A stretch of 64,000 bases of DNA from Hetaerina americana (lineage: Eukaryota; Arthropoda; Insecta; Odonata; Calopterygidae), in contig JAKTNV010000009.1 in the NCBI GenBank assembly GCA_022747635.1, positions 70,330,407 to 70,394,406 on the forward strand, read 5' to 3'. The position numbers were made by a program, and so were the translations under genes. This document shows, piece after piece, positions 1 to 11,121 of the stretch (within the stretch, counting starts at the first letter, position 1; each line of letters begins with the position of its first letter). The notes under the pieces were generated by a model, which saw only the letters and a program-made list of their open reading frames with translations, made no database searches and was not told the origin of the DNA.

Positions 1-2574
1 TGAGAAAAAATTTGTACTTTTGGTGGGAGAGTGCATTTTTTTTCTCGTAATGACGAACTTCCACTGCATCTCGCCTGAATCTGTTGAATATATTATGTAT
101 AAATATCCATATTTCAGATTTAAATGTCCTTGGAAGGGAGCTGTTTGCCAAATTTCGGCCATGTATAATGAATGGAACTGTAAGGGATGCTGCAAGGGAT
201 ACAGCGTGCTACAGATTGGAAAATCGGCAGACATTCCCCTTATCCCTCATACGAATTTAGAGACTGGCAAATAGAAGTAAGATACCTTGGTAGGGAGCAT
301 CTTAACTTTCTCGTTCAGAAAAATATGATTTGATTGCTGCTAACAAGCCTCTCTTCCGGGGTCTTAGGTCTAAACATGCTGTTCTTGAATCCCTTCGATT
401 TATCGAATGCTACAGTAAGTGTATTGAGTTTAATATTATATGTTCAAGTCCATTTTCACAGGTAAAGCATTTGAGAAAAAAAAAGACTGCATTTAAGCAA
501 AGACTCGTACAAGGTGGAATTGATTTTAAGTATTTTATTTTAAAAGGGATGCTCTTTGTCTCGTTAAATTTGCGATTTGGACGGGGTAATATTTAATTGC
601 CCCTTAGCATCCTCTTTTATATACTGCATCTTTTCATCGACTAATTTAAAACTCATTTTTTTTACTTTATTAGATATTGTATATAATTTGGTGCCAATAT
701 ATTGTTGCTTTCACTCAATTACCCCATAAGAATTCATTTTCATAATGTTGCATTTCGTCTGAATGTTATGGGACGTTAAATATATTTTAAATTAAGAAAT
801 TTATATTTGCTTACAATCACCACGTACATGTGTAATTTTATCGGCTTTAAAACAGGTTTTTAGTGTACCATTCGTGTTTTCTGTTAATTATTTAATCCTT
901 CTATCCAACGATGAAATCGATTACCCAAGCAATGTTATTTCCTTATTGTGCTCTGTAATATCTGGCTGGACATTCATTAATTAGTGCTTGGATGCATTTT
1001 AATTGGAAACTAAGAATTTGAATCGACTAACTCTAGGATTGGAAGAGGGGAATTTTAGTAAACGGCCTCGTTGGTTATGATAGGCAATTAACGCATCTAG
1101 AACTCATTTGTTTGATTACAGTTAGCAATCGTGAGTTCACCATATTTACGATCCATTTTTACTATTGGCACTTAAAAGCCGTCGGTACTCAGTACACAAT
1201 GAATAAGTATTATCTTCGTTGTTTTCACAATGGACACAAAAAACCACTTGCCTGGGTTTCTTTCATGATTTTACTTCCCAAGCTTTAACTGGCCATAAAA
1301 CGAGCGAGAAAGTACCTCAGGAGATTATCCGGGTTGAATAGATCGGCGATCTTATGGCAACGCTATACAGTTACCTGAGCCTTTAAGCTGAATGGCGACT
1401 ATTACTATTCTTTTAAAAGTGCCCACCCTATTGTATTAGTGAGGGGAGTTGAATTATAATTCTGTCTTGCTATCCATTTGATTTATCTCACAATGCCGTA
1501 AAATCCTGTATTCTGATCAATCATCTTCACGACGTCATCACGCTGTTGCGCCAGCCCTCTCTTCCCCTGGAAAATAAAGATTCCCACGTCACACACTTCC
1601 CGATGCAAATCAATCAAAGAAAAAATTATACGGAAATTTCGTTTCCTTGTTCCGTTTCAAACTCAGTTTCAATGGCGATCAGGAGACGATCCCAGCTTTA
1701 CTGGCATTAACTATCTCTTCGGAAGCATTCAGCTATAATACTCGTATAAAGCGCGTTGGCATCCGAAGTTGTTCCTGGGAAATGTTATTTACAAGTAATA
1801 CATATGCATTTTATACTGTATACTTTAATTTGTGAGTCGCCAACGAATGAATGATAAAAGGAGCCGTTCTCCTTGTGCAAACTGAAATCCATAGCTCTCT
1901 TAAAGCATTTAATCGACTACGGAAATCATTGAAATGACGTGAGAATAACATCTTGCCTTTCACGGGATCCATCAATTGAATCTAACGATGAGGAAAACAA
2001 TCGTTTGTATTGAAAGGCTTCTTGGAAGGAAATGGAGCTTTCGATCCACGTTGTTGGAATGTACATTTATTGACGGTAAAACGATTACGTTTAATTCCTC
2101 TGTGAAAACACCACTCGCCGTATATGCTATGAATATATTGATTTATTCATACATTTTGATTAGTTTAACGTAAATGTTTAATGAAAAATCGCTGTCCTCG
2201 CAAAACATACTATTTCAGAAAACAAGTGGTCACATGGTTTCTTCAACTTCTTGTTAGGAAACTCCTTGAGACATGAAAACTGTACCAGGATAGCACACGA
2301 ATATTAAGATAGATACGAATAAAATTCGACATTTTGCTGGAGATTTTGTAATTAAAGAACACGAAATACTATGTTTTTTTAAAAGAGGAGAGCTCGCAAG
2401 AACCGACTCTTCGGCAATTGACCTTTCCCTTTTTTGGGAATGAAATTTAGAAATAAACGGCCTAAGATGCTGGAATTTTCCTTTTCAAAAGTAAATTATC
2501 TATTTTCTTACCATATACTTCATTTTCCGTCTGCTGTTGATAAACTACAGTTTTGAACATTGTAAGGGTATTGA
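1..2574. other. AT-rich stretch without a recognised gene
   Basis: I see no transposase, reverse transcriptase, RNA gene or repeat that I can name here. The open frames are short (up to 88 codons), of AT-rich composition, and have no recognisable domain. It reads as ordinary intergenic or intronic DNA. Confidence 0.6.
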
Positions 2575-3125
2575 AAGAGTATTAAAGACATTAGAAGAGT
2601 ATTCAGGAGTTGTGACGAAAAGTTCAAATAGAAATTTTACCTGTCGCTGGTTAGGCCTCATTTAGAATATGCTGCAAGTATATAGGCTCCTCAAGAAGTT
2701 GGATTAATAGCCGAATTGGGTCGCGGGCAGTGTAGAGAAGCTAGATTTGTAAAACGTAGTTATGATAAACTTAATTAGCGTATCCAAAATATTAGAGCAG
2801 ATTGGCTGGGAATCATTTTATAGAGCGAAGGTTAAATTACAGATTGAAGCCCTTGCATAAATTGGAAGGTCGTCTCTTTAGCAGTGATGTTGAAAATGTA
2901 TTATCAACCCCATCGTACCACGGTAGGAGAGACCATACTACTAAAATGAGAGAGATGAAGTGTAGAACATATACGAGGGTCATCCGGAAAGTAGTACCCG
3001 TTCGTGCCGCATGAAGTGCTGACGACGCGAGTAGCCGCTGGACGAGGTCAGATAGCTTCAGTGGCTTGTCTGCCTTCTCTGAGCCAAGTTGCGTGACGCT
3101 AGCATTGCCTGTGTTGTTTCTGTGA

Positions 3126-3533
3126 TTGTTTACAATGTTTAAAAAAATTGAGAACGCCGCCAGTTGTGAAGTGAGGGCAGTGATTAAATTCCTCAATGCA
3201 AGAAACGTTCGCCCATGTGATATTCATCGCCAATTAAAGGAGGTGTATGGAGACAATGTAATGGACGAGTCGTCTGTTCGGCGGTGGTGTCGCAACTTCA
3301 ACATGGGGAGGGGGAACACACACGACGATGAGCGTTCGGAGAGACCGTCTGTCATTACAGACCAACTGGTGAGCTCAGTTGACGAATTCGTGAGGAACGA
3401 TCGGCGCGTCACAATTGATGACATCTGTGAGCATTTTCCCAATGTTTCTCGAACAATTGTTCATGAAATTGTTAAACACCATCTGCATTATGCAAAAATT
3501 TGTGCAAGATGGGTCCCTCGCGTATCTCAATGA
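3126..3533 (+). CDS. Mariner transposase N-terminal DNA-binding domain, truncated ORF
   Basis: This is an open frame of 135 codons. Residues about 5-55 match the first helix-turn-helix of mariner transposases (features: CEVRAVIKFL, DIHRQL, VYGDNVM, VRRWCRNF), and residues about 80-115 match the second (VTIDDICEHFPNVSRTIVHEI). It ends with KICARWVPR, which in full transposases links to the catalytic domain. Frame is then lost and the C-terminal tail continues in another frame. The start chosen is the ATG at 3126, directly upstream of the conserved region. The three catalytic acidic residues are absent, so it cannot transpose. If expressed it could bind the terminal repeats and act as an inhibitor, which is inference only. 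Confidence 0.75.
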   Translation: MFTMFKKIENAASCEVRAVIKFLNARNVRPCDIHRQLKEVYGDNVMDESSVRRWCRNFNMGRGNTHDDERSERPSVITDQLVSSVDEFVRNDRRVTIDDICEHFPNVSRTIVHEIVKHHLHYAKICARWVPRVSQ

Positions 3534-3627
3534 GCTGGCGGCGAAGGACTATGCAGCAGGAATACAGAAACTTGTCACACGTTATGACAAATGCCTTAAT
3601 TTGCTTGGAGATTATGTTGAGAAGTAG
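3505..3627 (+). pseudogene. Mariner transposase C-terminal tail, out of frame with the N-terminus
   Basis: The segment ends in the family's characteristic tail, with a KLVTRYDKCLNLLGDYVEK-like run before the stop at 3625-3627. Full mariner proteins end in a W/Y-K-C-I...GDYFEK pattern, so this is the true C-terminus. It is in a different frame from the upstream ORF, and the junction near 3508 is where the catalytic domain was deleted. It is not a separate gene. Confidence 0.75.
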
Positions 3628-3870
3628 TTTAAAGTATCCTCTTTCAAATAAAATTTTTTATGTTTGTTAATATTTACTTTTGTGTCTTTATTTCACGAAC
3701 GGGTACTACTTTCCGGATGACCCTCGTAGATTTAAAATATCATTTTTTCCTCGAACGATAAGTTATCAAAACAACGTTGTCCATTTGCGCTAGGGAGGAA
3801 GGTCAAAAGTCTTCTGTTGTGTAATCACCTCCTGCCACACTCCCTGTTTTGGTTTGTAGGGTACCATGCA

Positions 3871-4790
3871 TGTTTGCATGTATGTATGTAAAGGCATACT
3901 ATACGAAAGTTGAGCATTTGCACTGGGAGATACTTGCATCTCTTTTCATAAAGTTTCGGCTTCAACTTCGACCAATGCTTTCAGACAAATTTAATCATTC
4001 CTTTGTGATTCTGTTACGACCAGCGTCATTTAAAATGCCTCGTTAAGCAAATCCTGCGTAGAATTTACTTGTTATTAATTATTACACGATATTTTTGCTT
4101 TCATAGAACAGTAAAAACGCGCAAGTTTTGAACAGTTTACCGAAGTTGTGCGATTTTCCCCAGAAAAAAACGTCGAATAAATTACCCTGCTACATTTCTC
4201 TTACATATGCGGGCCGCGTAAAGGTTTATTGCAATGAAAATGGACGGACGTTTATTTATCCAGCGGAGGGAAGGACATCCAACTATCTCGTTGGTAGTTG
4301 GAGTAGTATTCGACTTGCGTTTTATTGCGTTCAGTTCCCGTGAGATCATCTCGACACACCAGGGTCTGTGTTGTGAAACGTTGAGGCAATGAATTCTCAG
4401 CCGTTAAACATTGTTACGACGGAGTGCGTCGCGTAGAATTTGCTTGACACAGCGTGCTCCATGGAATACACTTGCGAAAAGGTGAGAGCGTCGGACTAGC
4501 TAAATGAATGGTTAGTAAGATAGAGGCGGCACCTCAGGTCCACTGCGCCCCCAACCCCCTAACGCGGTGTCATTCAGGAGTGAACAGGATTTTTTAATTA
4601 CTCTTGGGGAACTAACTATTAACGCTCGCGAAGTTATGCAGATTCTGGATTAATAAATTGCGCTTATATTCATGCTACAATGTACGTTTTACCTGGGTTT
4701 CCAGACAGCGTAGCGAACGATGTCAGACTGTATAATTTGAATTTAGAAGTGTTATTTTGGACCGAGGCAGTGAGAAAAATATGATCCATG
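3871..4790. other. No recognised feature
   Basis: AT-rich sequence with a few open frames of up to 71 codons and no domain that I can name. A short run around 4409-4445 loosely resembles part of 4013-4075, but too weakly to call a repeat. Confidence 0.5.
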
Positions 4791-4794
4791 AACC

Positions 4795-4990
4795 CATGGT
4801 GAAAGGCAGCAGTTTCACCATTAGGCACTGGTGGAGCAGACCCAGTTGGTCGGCCCGGCATCAGCTGCCACAACTGTGGGTGAGAGTGAAATACACGGTA
4901 TTGGCCGCAGTATTGCGATGAGGAAGGCAACGGGAAACCACCGCATTATTCTCCCTAAAATATAAAGCCTTGTGTTGTATTCAAAATACA
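4795..4990. repeat. Possible old interspersed repeat, family unknown
   Basis: This GC-richer block includes GAGGAAGGCAACGGGAAACC near 4919-4938, a string I associate with interspersed repeats in invertebrate genomes, next to a degenerate CATGGTGAAAGGCAGCAGTTTCACCAT palindrome-like stretch around 4795-4821. There is no second clear copy in the window. The call rests on composition and a remembered motif only. Confidence 0.25.
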
Positions 4991-5167
4991 GTAGAATGGA
5001 ATGATATGTGCTGCAGTAAACCAATCCTAGGACTGAAATATTATTTTAAAATTAAATTTATCATTTAAGAAACTCGGTTGGAGGAAAAGGAGGATACGAA
5101 CACTTATAAAAGATAAACACAGGATATGTGGGTAGAATGGAAGGAGGCAGATCAAAAACGAAAAATA

Positions 5168-5238
5168 AGCTACCTTAACCGGGACTTGAACCGCGGATCT
5201 TCGACGCACCAGGATAGAGCATCGTTGTTTCGGAGGAG
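5168..5238 (-). repeat. tRNA-derived SINE head (SINE-4)
   Basis: On the minus strand this reads like the 5' end of a tRNA-derived SINE. It has a near-perfect internal B box (GGTTCAAGTCC) about 30 bases downstream of an A-box-like segment (ATGCTCTATCCTGG), followed by a CCGGTTAAGGTAGC extension instead of a closed acceptor stem. I could not fold a full tRNA from it, so a working tRNA gene is unlikely. No second copy was seen in the window. Confidence 0.5.
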
Positions 5239-5429
5239 TGAGTAGTGTGTGGAGTGCGATGGTGACCCAGAGTGTTGTGAAGGTTACCGGGTGGTCTGTA
5301 GGCTATATTGGGGCATTTGTAAACAAGCTCTGAGGAAAGGTGGTTTGTCATTACAAATGTGGGAAAAGGTCTCTGAAATAATTTGGTGAACTTGGTATAT
5401 TGGGGAAGGAGCATATCGGTTTTGTATTT

Positions 5430-5820
5430 AGTGCGTGGCGTGTATGGGTATGAGGATGATGCGGGGACGAAGAGAGGAAGCATGTCACTCTTCGCACTGT
5501 AATGAATTGGGCATGCTGATGTTGAAGAATGGGGTCAGTGGAGTGGAGAGAATATGGATTTGGCTGCATAATAGTTGGGTTAAGAGTCGCACCCGGGACA
5601 ACAAATTGAAGGAGGAGCAAAGTTTGAGGTGGTATGCCCGTGCATTTAGGAGGGTGTGTAATTATGTTGACGGGAAGTTAATGAACGTGGACGTAAAGGG
5701 AAGAATGGTCAGAGGAAAGTCAAGGAAAACATGGATGAGGTGTGCGAATAGAGATATGTTTGAGTTTGGGGTCAGAGAGAACATAGCATTAAATAGAACC
5801 CGTTAAGAGTTTGAATTTCA
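5430..5820 (+). pseudogene. Non-LTR retrotransposon C-terminal remnant (LINE-B-like)
   Basis: The 123-codon frame at 5435-5806 has a C-terminal half of the kind found at the end of RTE/L1-like ORF2 proteins: an LRWYARAFRR segment (usual form LRWYGHVxRR), then GRMVRGKSRKTWM (usual form GRRxRGRPRxRWM), then an ENIALNRTR segment before the stop. Only residues from about 60 onward are convincing. The rest of the element, including the reverse transcriptase, is missing. It resembles the LINE-B end in layout, but the sequence is too different to be the same subfamily. Confidence 0.5.
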
Positions 5821-6039
5821 GAAATATGGCCCTAAATAATTGGAAAGAAACTCAGGAAAACGGAAATAAAGTAAACATCGGTCTTTTTCATTGTTTAAGA
5901 GTTCTACGACTGAAGCAATGATTGCGATCATTTTAACGTGTAGGTCGGATCTGCCTCCAAAGTGAAAGAATCGTTAAAAATCGACTGATTCTTCGATCAA
6001 GAAACAACTCCTCCGACCTAATAGTGACTACCAATGTAT

Positions 6040-6480
6040 CCTTCTCCCCCCCCCCTCACACACAAACACACACACATACAAACGCACACTTCCCGTCGTC
6101 CGGGCGGGGAATAACTGATGACGAAGCGAGGACGTCGGAAGTCCGCGCCACCGCGATCGCAGCGCCTCTACATGCATCAGAAAGAAAAAAACGTACACGT
6201 GCCGTCGAATGGGATACCCCTTCCCCATCCGTTGCCCTTCCACTCATCTTCCCCCCTCTCCCTTTCTCCCACTCCCCCCCTTATCTCTTTCCACATCGTG
6301 CCGTTTCTCGTCGACCCCCACTCCCCACTTCTCCCCCTACCTCCTTCCTATTCCACCCCGACAAGTAATTCCGCAACCTCCAGACGTCATTCACTCCACC
6401 CACGAAGCCCCTCAGCCCGCCAAGCGAGAGCGTGCCGCCTTCTTGCCCGAGACACGCTGCGCTCTTTGATACACATCCTG
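6040..6480. other. C-rich, pyrimidine-tract block with a short CA repeat
   Basis: A C-run and imperfect CA repeat (about 6045-6090) lead into a block rich in C and CT on the + strand, with many CpG. The frames opened here are composition artefacts rich in P, S and L. It could be a CpG island near a promoter, but no TATA, initiator or exon is recognisable. Confidence 0.35.
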
Positions 6481-6736
6481 CATCTTCCATATTCAATTAA
6501 CGCCAGGTCTATCCGCTGCGTCAAAAACAAAAGGGTTGAGGCCATTACTTTAATTATTACATTCTACACCTAATCATGGAAGCAACCGCCAAAGGCAGGA
6601 AGTGATTACAAACTGGACTACTTTCGGCACAAAATACCTTTCCCTTAAGCGCGGTTGGATATTGCCATGCTGATCCTTTATCTTTTACGGGAATAATAGC
6701 TTCTTTAATGTTTCTGCTCAACACTTAATCTATCTA

Positions 6737-6800
6737 CATCTACATAATACACCGCAAGCCGCCGCAAATGCGGGTGGCGGGGGGTGTTAGGTCACCACTC
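6737..6800 (-). repeat. LINE-A-type 3' terminus
   Basis: Read on the minus strand it runs TGACCTAACACCCCCCGCC ... TTGCGGCGGCTTGCGG, then a tail of GTAGAT repeats. The copy at 51.7 kb has the same layout in the opposite orientation. The hairpin layout (GCCAC or GCCGC arm, GGC-TTGC-GG arm) is that of the LINE-A ends elsewhere in the window, so it is probably a related subfamily with a different tail. Confidence 0.6.
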
Positions 6801-9237
6801 GTAAATGGAGACAAAACCACATTCAAAATCAGCACATACATGCAAGCCCATACCCACAGTGGCGCATACATTCATGCAAAAATCCTTTTATTTTGCACGC
6901 ATTCAAATACTATACATGTAATATCATGTACCAAATAGCTGCACCTTAGGAGTAGGCAGTAAGAAATTTATCCAATAGCGTGCAAAATAGAATTTGAAAA
7001 ACAAGAAGGCAAAATTCCTCTGCGTCTACTGTCATTTACATGATATCTCCTTGTAATTACAATGCCTATGCAAGGTATTTCAATAGCGTCTTGTATCTTT
7101 GTTATTCTTTCCGCAGCAGGATCGCCTACGTTCAGTGTCGTTTAAGACTGGAATCGATGTATGGATGGAGGTGAAGCGGCCGTCCAAGAAGCAATCCCAG
7201 AGAACTAGGCACAATTGGAGCAAATCGCTTCAATTGATAAAACCAATCGTCCCCCAAGACCTTTGAACTAAAATCTCGATTAGTGCAACTAGTTGCTGAA
7301 TTATTAAAAGAAGGAAGATTTTGTGATGAAAAAGTTGAGAAGATTTCGTGTTTTCTGGTCCTCACCTTGAAGATACGATGAGCATCTAAATCCCTCAGTT
7401 ACTCAGTTCATGGAAATCCTAGTTGGGATGCCACGAAAAGCACGCAGATTTCGTGCACCGCTCAAACTAATAAATATATTTTGCACACCGATTGAATTTA
7501 AAATTGACTCTTTGGGAACAATTTCAGCTCCTCACTACATTGGCAGCCAGGTAAGGACGTAGACGGGAAACAGTCTGACGTAAATACCGACGTAAGGAAT
7601 CCTTTTACTCACTCTCAATCCGAGACCACAAGAGTAGAAATCAACATGGACAGTCAAGTCGAGCTGCCGGAAAATGATATGATACAGAATGATGATAGTT
7701 ACCATTTCTTATTATTCCTGATAGCCTAACACCACCTGCCACAAGCCATCCTGACATTCAGAGAAACATGTAAATGTTCTCTATCATGTATGGCGCTCGG
7801 CTTTGATTGCAATTTCACTCGTGTTAATGCGCTTCTATGATAATCTTAATAGAGGGCTCTTGCAAAAATGCCGTCTCGTTTGCTCTTTGACTGTGCGTAA
7901 TTACCACTTGAAACCTCAGGCAAAGGAGTTGACCCCTAACTAATCGATTTCATCATATTGATTACTTGATGGACTCTACTTGATCGCAGTCGAATAGATT
8001 CCAAGTGGAAAGCCTGAAAAATGCATGGATGGGACTTGACCCCCGACGTCTACCTCTGATAAGTTATATCTGGTTTCTAGAGCAATAAGCAAGATAAGTG
8101 AATGTCGGAATCGTCGTATCCATCATATCATTCCGTCTATTATCCTGAATTTCATTTGCCTTATGCGCGTAACGAATAGAATAGAAATAACAAATTAAAT
8201 ACAAATATTACACAAGTAATGTTTTAGTTTGGAAATGAGGTATTTTGCATGCTCATACTTTCAGCTCTATAATTAAAAGGGATCTTCAATGAGGGGAAAA
8301 CTGCCGCGTCTACTGGTTAACAAAAGAGTAGCGTATGTATACTATAATAGCATAGCATGCGTATACTATACTCGTACAATGGAATGTGGAATCCGTTTGC
8401 CAATGGATGCCCAACTTGCGGTGCCAAGATATCGGCGGTGGCAGTCGGCGTTGCCCATGCTCACTTACAGCTAAGACTTGTTGGGGAGGCAAATATCGGT
8501 CCTCGTGCCAACGCATATGAATTTCCAGGGATATAGAGGGATTACTAGATGACGTGTACCATGTCTGCATTGCTCAGCTGTTGTGCTGCACCATTGTCAA
8601 GAGTACAAATAAGATAGGAATACCTGTAAGCTGACAAGGGTAGGACCATGTCCACCAAGAAGTGATTTCACAAAATCTTGGCAGTCATGGCCCACTGATG
8701 ATAGTAATAATACACTTTTAGCCTAGAAATACTAATTCATAGAGCATTTTGTGATGAGAAAAATCTCAATTGCCAATAAATCCCATAATTTCTTAACCTT
8801 GTTTCTGTGGCGTAGTTCTATACACTCTAAGCTGTACATAGACGTGGTTTGTAATGAAAGGTTATATAAGCTCTAAAATCCGGAAGGTGAACCAACCGTA
8901 ACGAAACGAATCTTTGGATGACATGCGGTGACAGAAAAAAAATGTTTGGCAATAATCATATATTCACTTATATATCCAATAAGTAATAATGCAGTATTCT
9001 CTTGATAAAATATTAATTATTTTGAAGACGCTAAAAATTTAGCGAGTCACAGGTTGGTCTATCAGGACCAGGATTCAAAAAATGGAATGAAATATTTGTT
9101 TTAGACATATGTGGAGATAGGTTATATTTTCCAGTATAACTTAAAGCATGTTACTACCGAATTTTCTGAAAGTCTGACAAACATTGCAATAATCTATAAT
9201 TACTACATGTGAGATGAATTTTCTGAATGAGGTGTAA
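6801..9237. other. Long stretch without a recognised gene
   Basis: Nothing recognisable on either strand. The frames at 7132-7365 (minus) and 8289-8474 (plus) have no domain signature and appear to be chance open frames. Confidence 0.5.
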
Positions 9238-9345
9238 AATCAATCATTTACCTTGGCCGGAAACTCGAACCCTGATCCCTCGATTTCCGCAGAGTGCTTT
9301 AAGCAGTTAGGCCAACATGGTGTCAACTCTTTTGGTTTTGAATCT
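9238..9345 (-). repeat. tRNA-derived SINE (SINE-2), copy 1
   Basis: On the minus strand it has an A-box-like TTGGCCTAACTGCTTAAAGC and, about 30 bases later, a B box inside GGGTTCGAGTTTCC, followed by AAGGTAAATGATTGATTTTA. The same layout, with GGTTCGCATCC and AAGGCGAATGATTTT, is seen at 62.46 kb, so this is a dispersed SINE head and not a tRNA gene. Confidence 0.65.
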
Positions 9346-9684
9346 CGGTCTAGGCTAATGATATTTACATTGTGACATTTCTCAACTTCGGTGCTTACAT
9401 TTTTCCTGCCTACTGGACTTAATCTTTGGCAATCAGTCTCGACATGAGTGAAGACCGGCTGCACTACTGACGCAGGTTCACGACGCGGGTGCCGATCTGT
9501 AGATTCAATTCTATGTTCGATAGAGGGGCCATTCTCTATAAATTAGAGTATTTAATTTTTTCTATAAAAATAGAGGTTTATTGCAAGATTTTGGAACGAT
9601 TAAACTTTTCCAGTGCCTAGATCTTCATAGGATCTACCAGTTTCACCAATTAATCGAAATATCACCGATACCACTTCAAGTAGC

Positions 9685-9983
9685 TTTTTTATGGGAGACA
9701 ACCAACAGCTTAGGTCATTTGCGCCATTAGGGATGGGCAGGAAATGATTAAGGGTGGAGAGAAACCCGGAGTCGGCGTTAGCCTACTCTTAGCGAAAGGC
9801 GCCAAGGGGTCCACAGCTTTACGTCCCATCCGACGGACGGTGTACTCACTCAAAGTGTCCTCCAAAAAACACCTCAAGTAGGGATCGAGATACCACTGAA
9901 AAATATTCGACGCCGCCGGGATTCGAACTCGGGCCCACTAGGTAGGAAGCCAGTACGATAGCCACCGCACATTCTCGATCCTC
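9685..9983 (-). repeat. tRNA-derived SINE (SINE-1), near full length
   Basis: This is the best-preserved SINE in the window, on the minus strand. The head (9900-9983) has an A-box region (GTGCGGTGGCTATCGTACTGG) and a B box (GAGTTCGAATCCC). The body continues with GGATGGGACGTAAAGCTGTG, CCCTTGGCGCC and GGGTTTCTCTCCACCC, and ends at GGGAGACAACC-complement followed by an A-run near 9685. A body of this kind reminds me of the Talua-type SINEs of termites and relatives, but that is from memory. A head-only copy is at 36.6 kb. Confidence 0.75.
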
Positions 9984-10159
9984 GAAACAACTTCAATTAG
10001 ACATAATTTGGCAACTGTTTGATGCTTAACTTTTATGTGCTCTTGTGAGGATTAAAGTTTATGGCGTATTTGAAGTAGAAAGGCGAGGTGTATTTATGTG
10101 TAGGGGTGCTAACTTAGATTTAGTGGTTGAATCACTTCTTCAGCTGATGGCATACACTA

Positions 10160-10850
10160 TATTCTCGCTTGTCGCTCAGCCAAAAGACAAAAACACGTGC
10201 CTCTCGGACACTGAGTTTCCCTAAGTGCCTCCTTCGCTACATTTACCCCATTCCTGGACCCGTCGTACAATCTAAAATAACGCGGAATAGTGTCTCTTTC
10301 GCCCTGCGTGTATTTTCGCCACTTTCTTCTCCCACAGCCTCGGTCGCTCCGTTCTCTCCTGTGGGCGACGATAGACCGGCGATTGCCTGGCCAGAGGCGA
10401 GTAAACATGCCATTTCTTGCCGAAGGAAACTCTTGAATTAAAACATACGCCATTAAAACTTGGACCTTTTTGAGGTTGAGCTATATTTAAGTAAATCCCT
10501 TCACCCTCCGCCCAGTGCACTCCTCGTCCCAAAAGAAACCATCTTGTGAATTTTTTATGTTAATTGCCACCTACTTTCTTATCGCCCACAAAGTCGCACT
10601 TGCCGCGAGTACTCAACCGTCGTCGAAAGAACCTTTCAGCCCCAGTTATTCTAACGGAGTCTGCCCCTTTCCTACGTCCCACAAACTTGGTAGACATTCC
10701 TAAATCGACGAGGCCTCGACGCCCAGCCGCCTTCCTACTTCTGCCTCTCACATCGCGACTGGCCACGATTCAAGAGTCGTCTTCTTCACCGGCAAATGTT
10801 CTCCTCCCCCAATCAGAACACTCATTCCCAAGCCACTTGTTACTCTAAAA
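10160..10850. other. Moderately GC-rich, CpG-containing block
   Basis: Several overlapping frames of 60-98 codons on both strands reflect composition and have no recognisable domains. It might be an exon-bearing or promoter-proximal region, but I can show no splice-flanked frame, so no gene is called. Confidence 0.3.
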
Positions 10851-10852
10851 AT

Positions 10853-10985
10853 ATACGAGGCTGAGTCAAATGAAAACCGTAACCCCCTTAGTGCCGAGGA
10901 CCGATATATCGGCTTCTGCTTCTTGGATTAAAAGTGCGTTGGGTCGATGTACGTATCGGCTCTTGCGTGGGCAGTAATCAAAATC
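10853..10985 (+). repeat. Solo mariner-like terminus abutting a palindromic repeat
   Basis: TATACGAGGCTGAGTCAAAT at 10851-10870, continuing GAAAACCGTAA, matches the 5' terminal repeat style of mariner elements. Immediately after it, from about 10883, is CCCCCTTAGTGCCGAGGACC and a palindrome ACCGATATATCGGC, which looks like the end of a different DNA transposon, perhaps piggyBac-type. No coding part of either element follows. Confidence 0.4.
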
Positions 10986-11121
10986 TTAAGAAATAGGTAT
11001 GAATTGATTTTTGTTTCATTAATTTATCACTACTCGAAACAGTATACGCTGATAATCCATTAATATTAAAAATCAACAGTTTTGTTAAATAAATAAAGCT
11101 CATTTGAAGCTTTACGGATGC

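Larger units (their letters stand above)
2974..3726 (+). mobile_element. Internally deleted mariner element with 33-bp inverted repeats
   Basis: The element is bounded by inverted repeats of 33 bp (2974-3006 and 3694-3726), starting CGAGGGTCATCCGG, which are identical base for base when one is reverse complemented. A TA dinucleotide flanks each end (2972-2973 and 3727-3728), as expected for Tc1/mariner insertion. At 753 bp it is well short of the roughly 1.3 kb of full mariners. It holds the start of a transposase gene (3126-3533) joined to the last 40 or so codons (ending 3627), with the whole DDD catalytic region missing. Identical repeats argue for fairly recent insertion. It cannot move without a transposase supplied elsewhere. 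Confidence 0.9.
2575..3870 (+). mobile_element. LINE-A 3' fragment, interrupted by a mariner insertion
   Basis: This is the C-terminal end and 3' UTR of a non-LTR retrotransposon, present as two blocks (about 2575-2973 and 3727-3870) separated by the mariner element at 2974-3726. Translation of the first block, with stops and frameshifts, shows the post-RT region typical of CR1/L2/Jockey-like elements: a SLVRPHLEYAAS-like segment, an AxFVKR segment and a DH...REMKCRT segment. The second block resumes exactly where the first stops, at the TA target, and runs into the family's 3' end near 3820-3860, where a CCTGCCACAC / GTAGGGTAC pair marks the terminal hairpin. The RT domain itself is absent, so this is a dead 5'-truncated copy. 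The exact LINE clade is uncertain. Confidence 0.75.

Noticed and set aside
2837..3196. 119-codon minus-strand frame over the mariner left end
   Set aside because: It spans the mariner terminus and LINE-A flank on the opposite strand to the real transposase frame, so it is a shadow.
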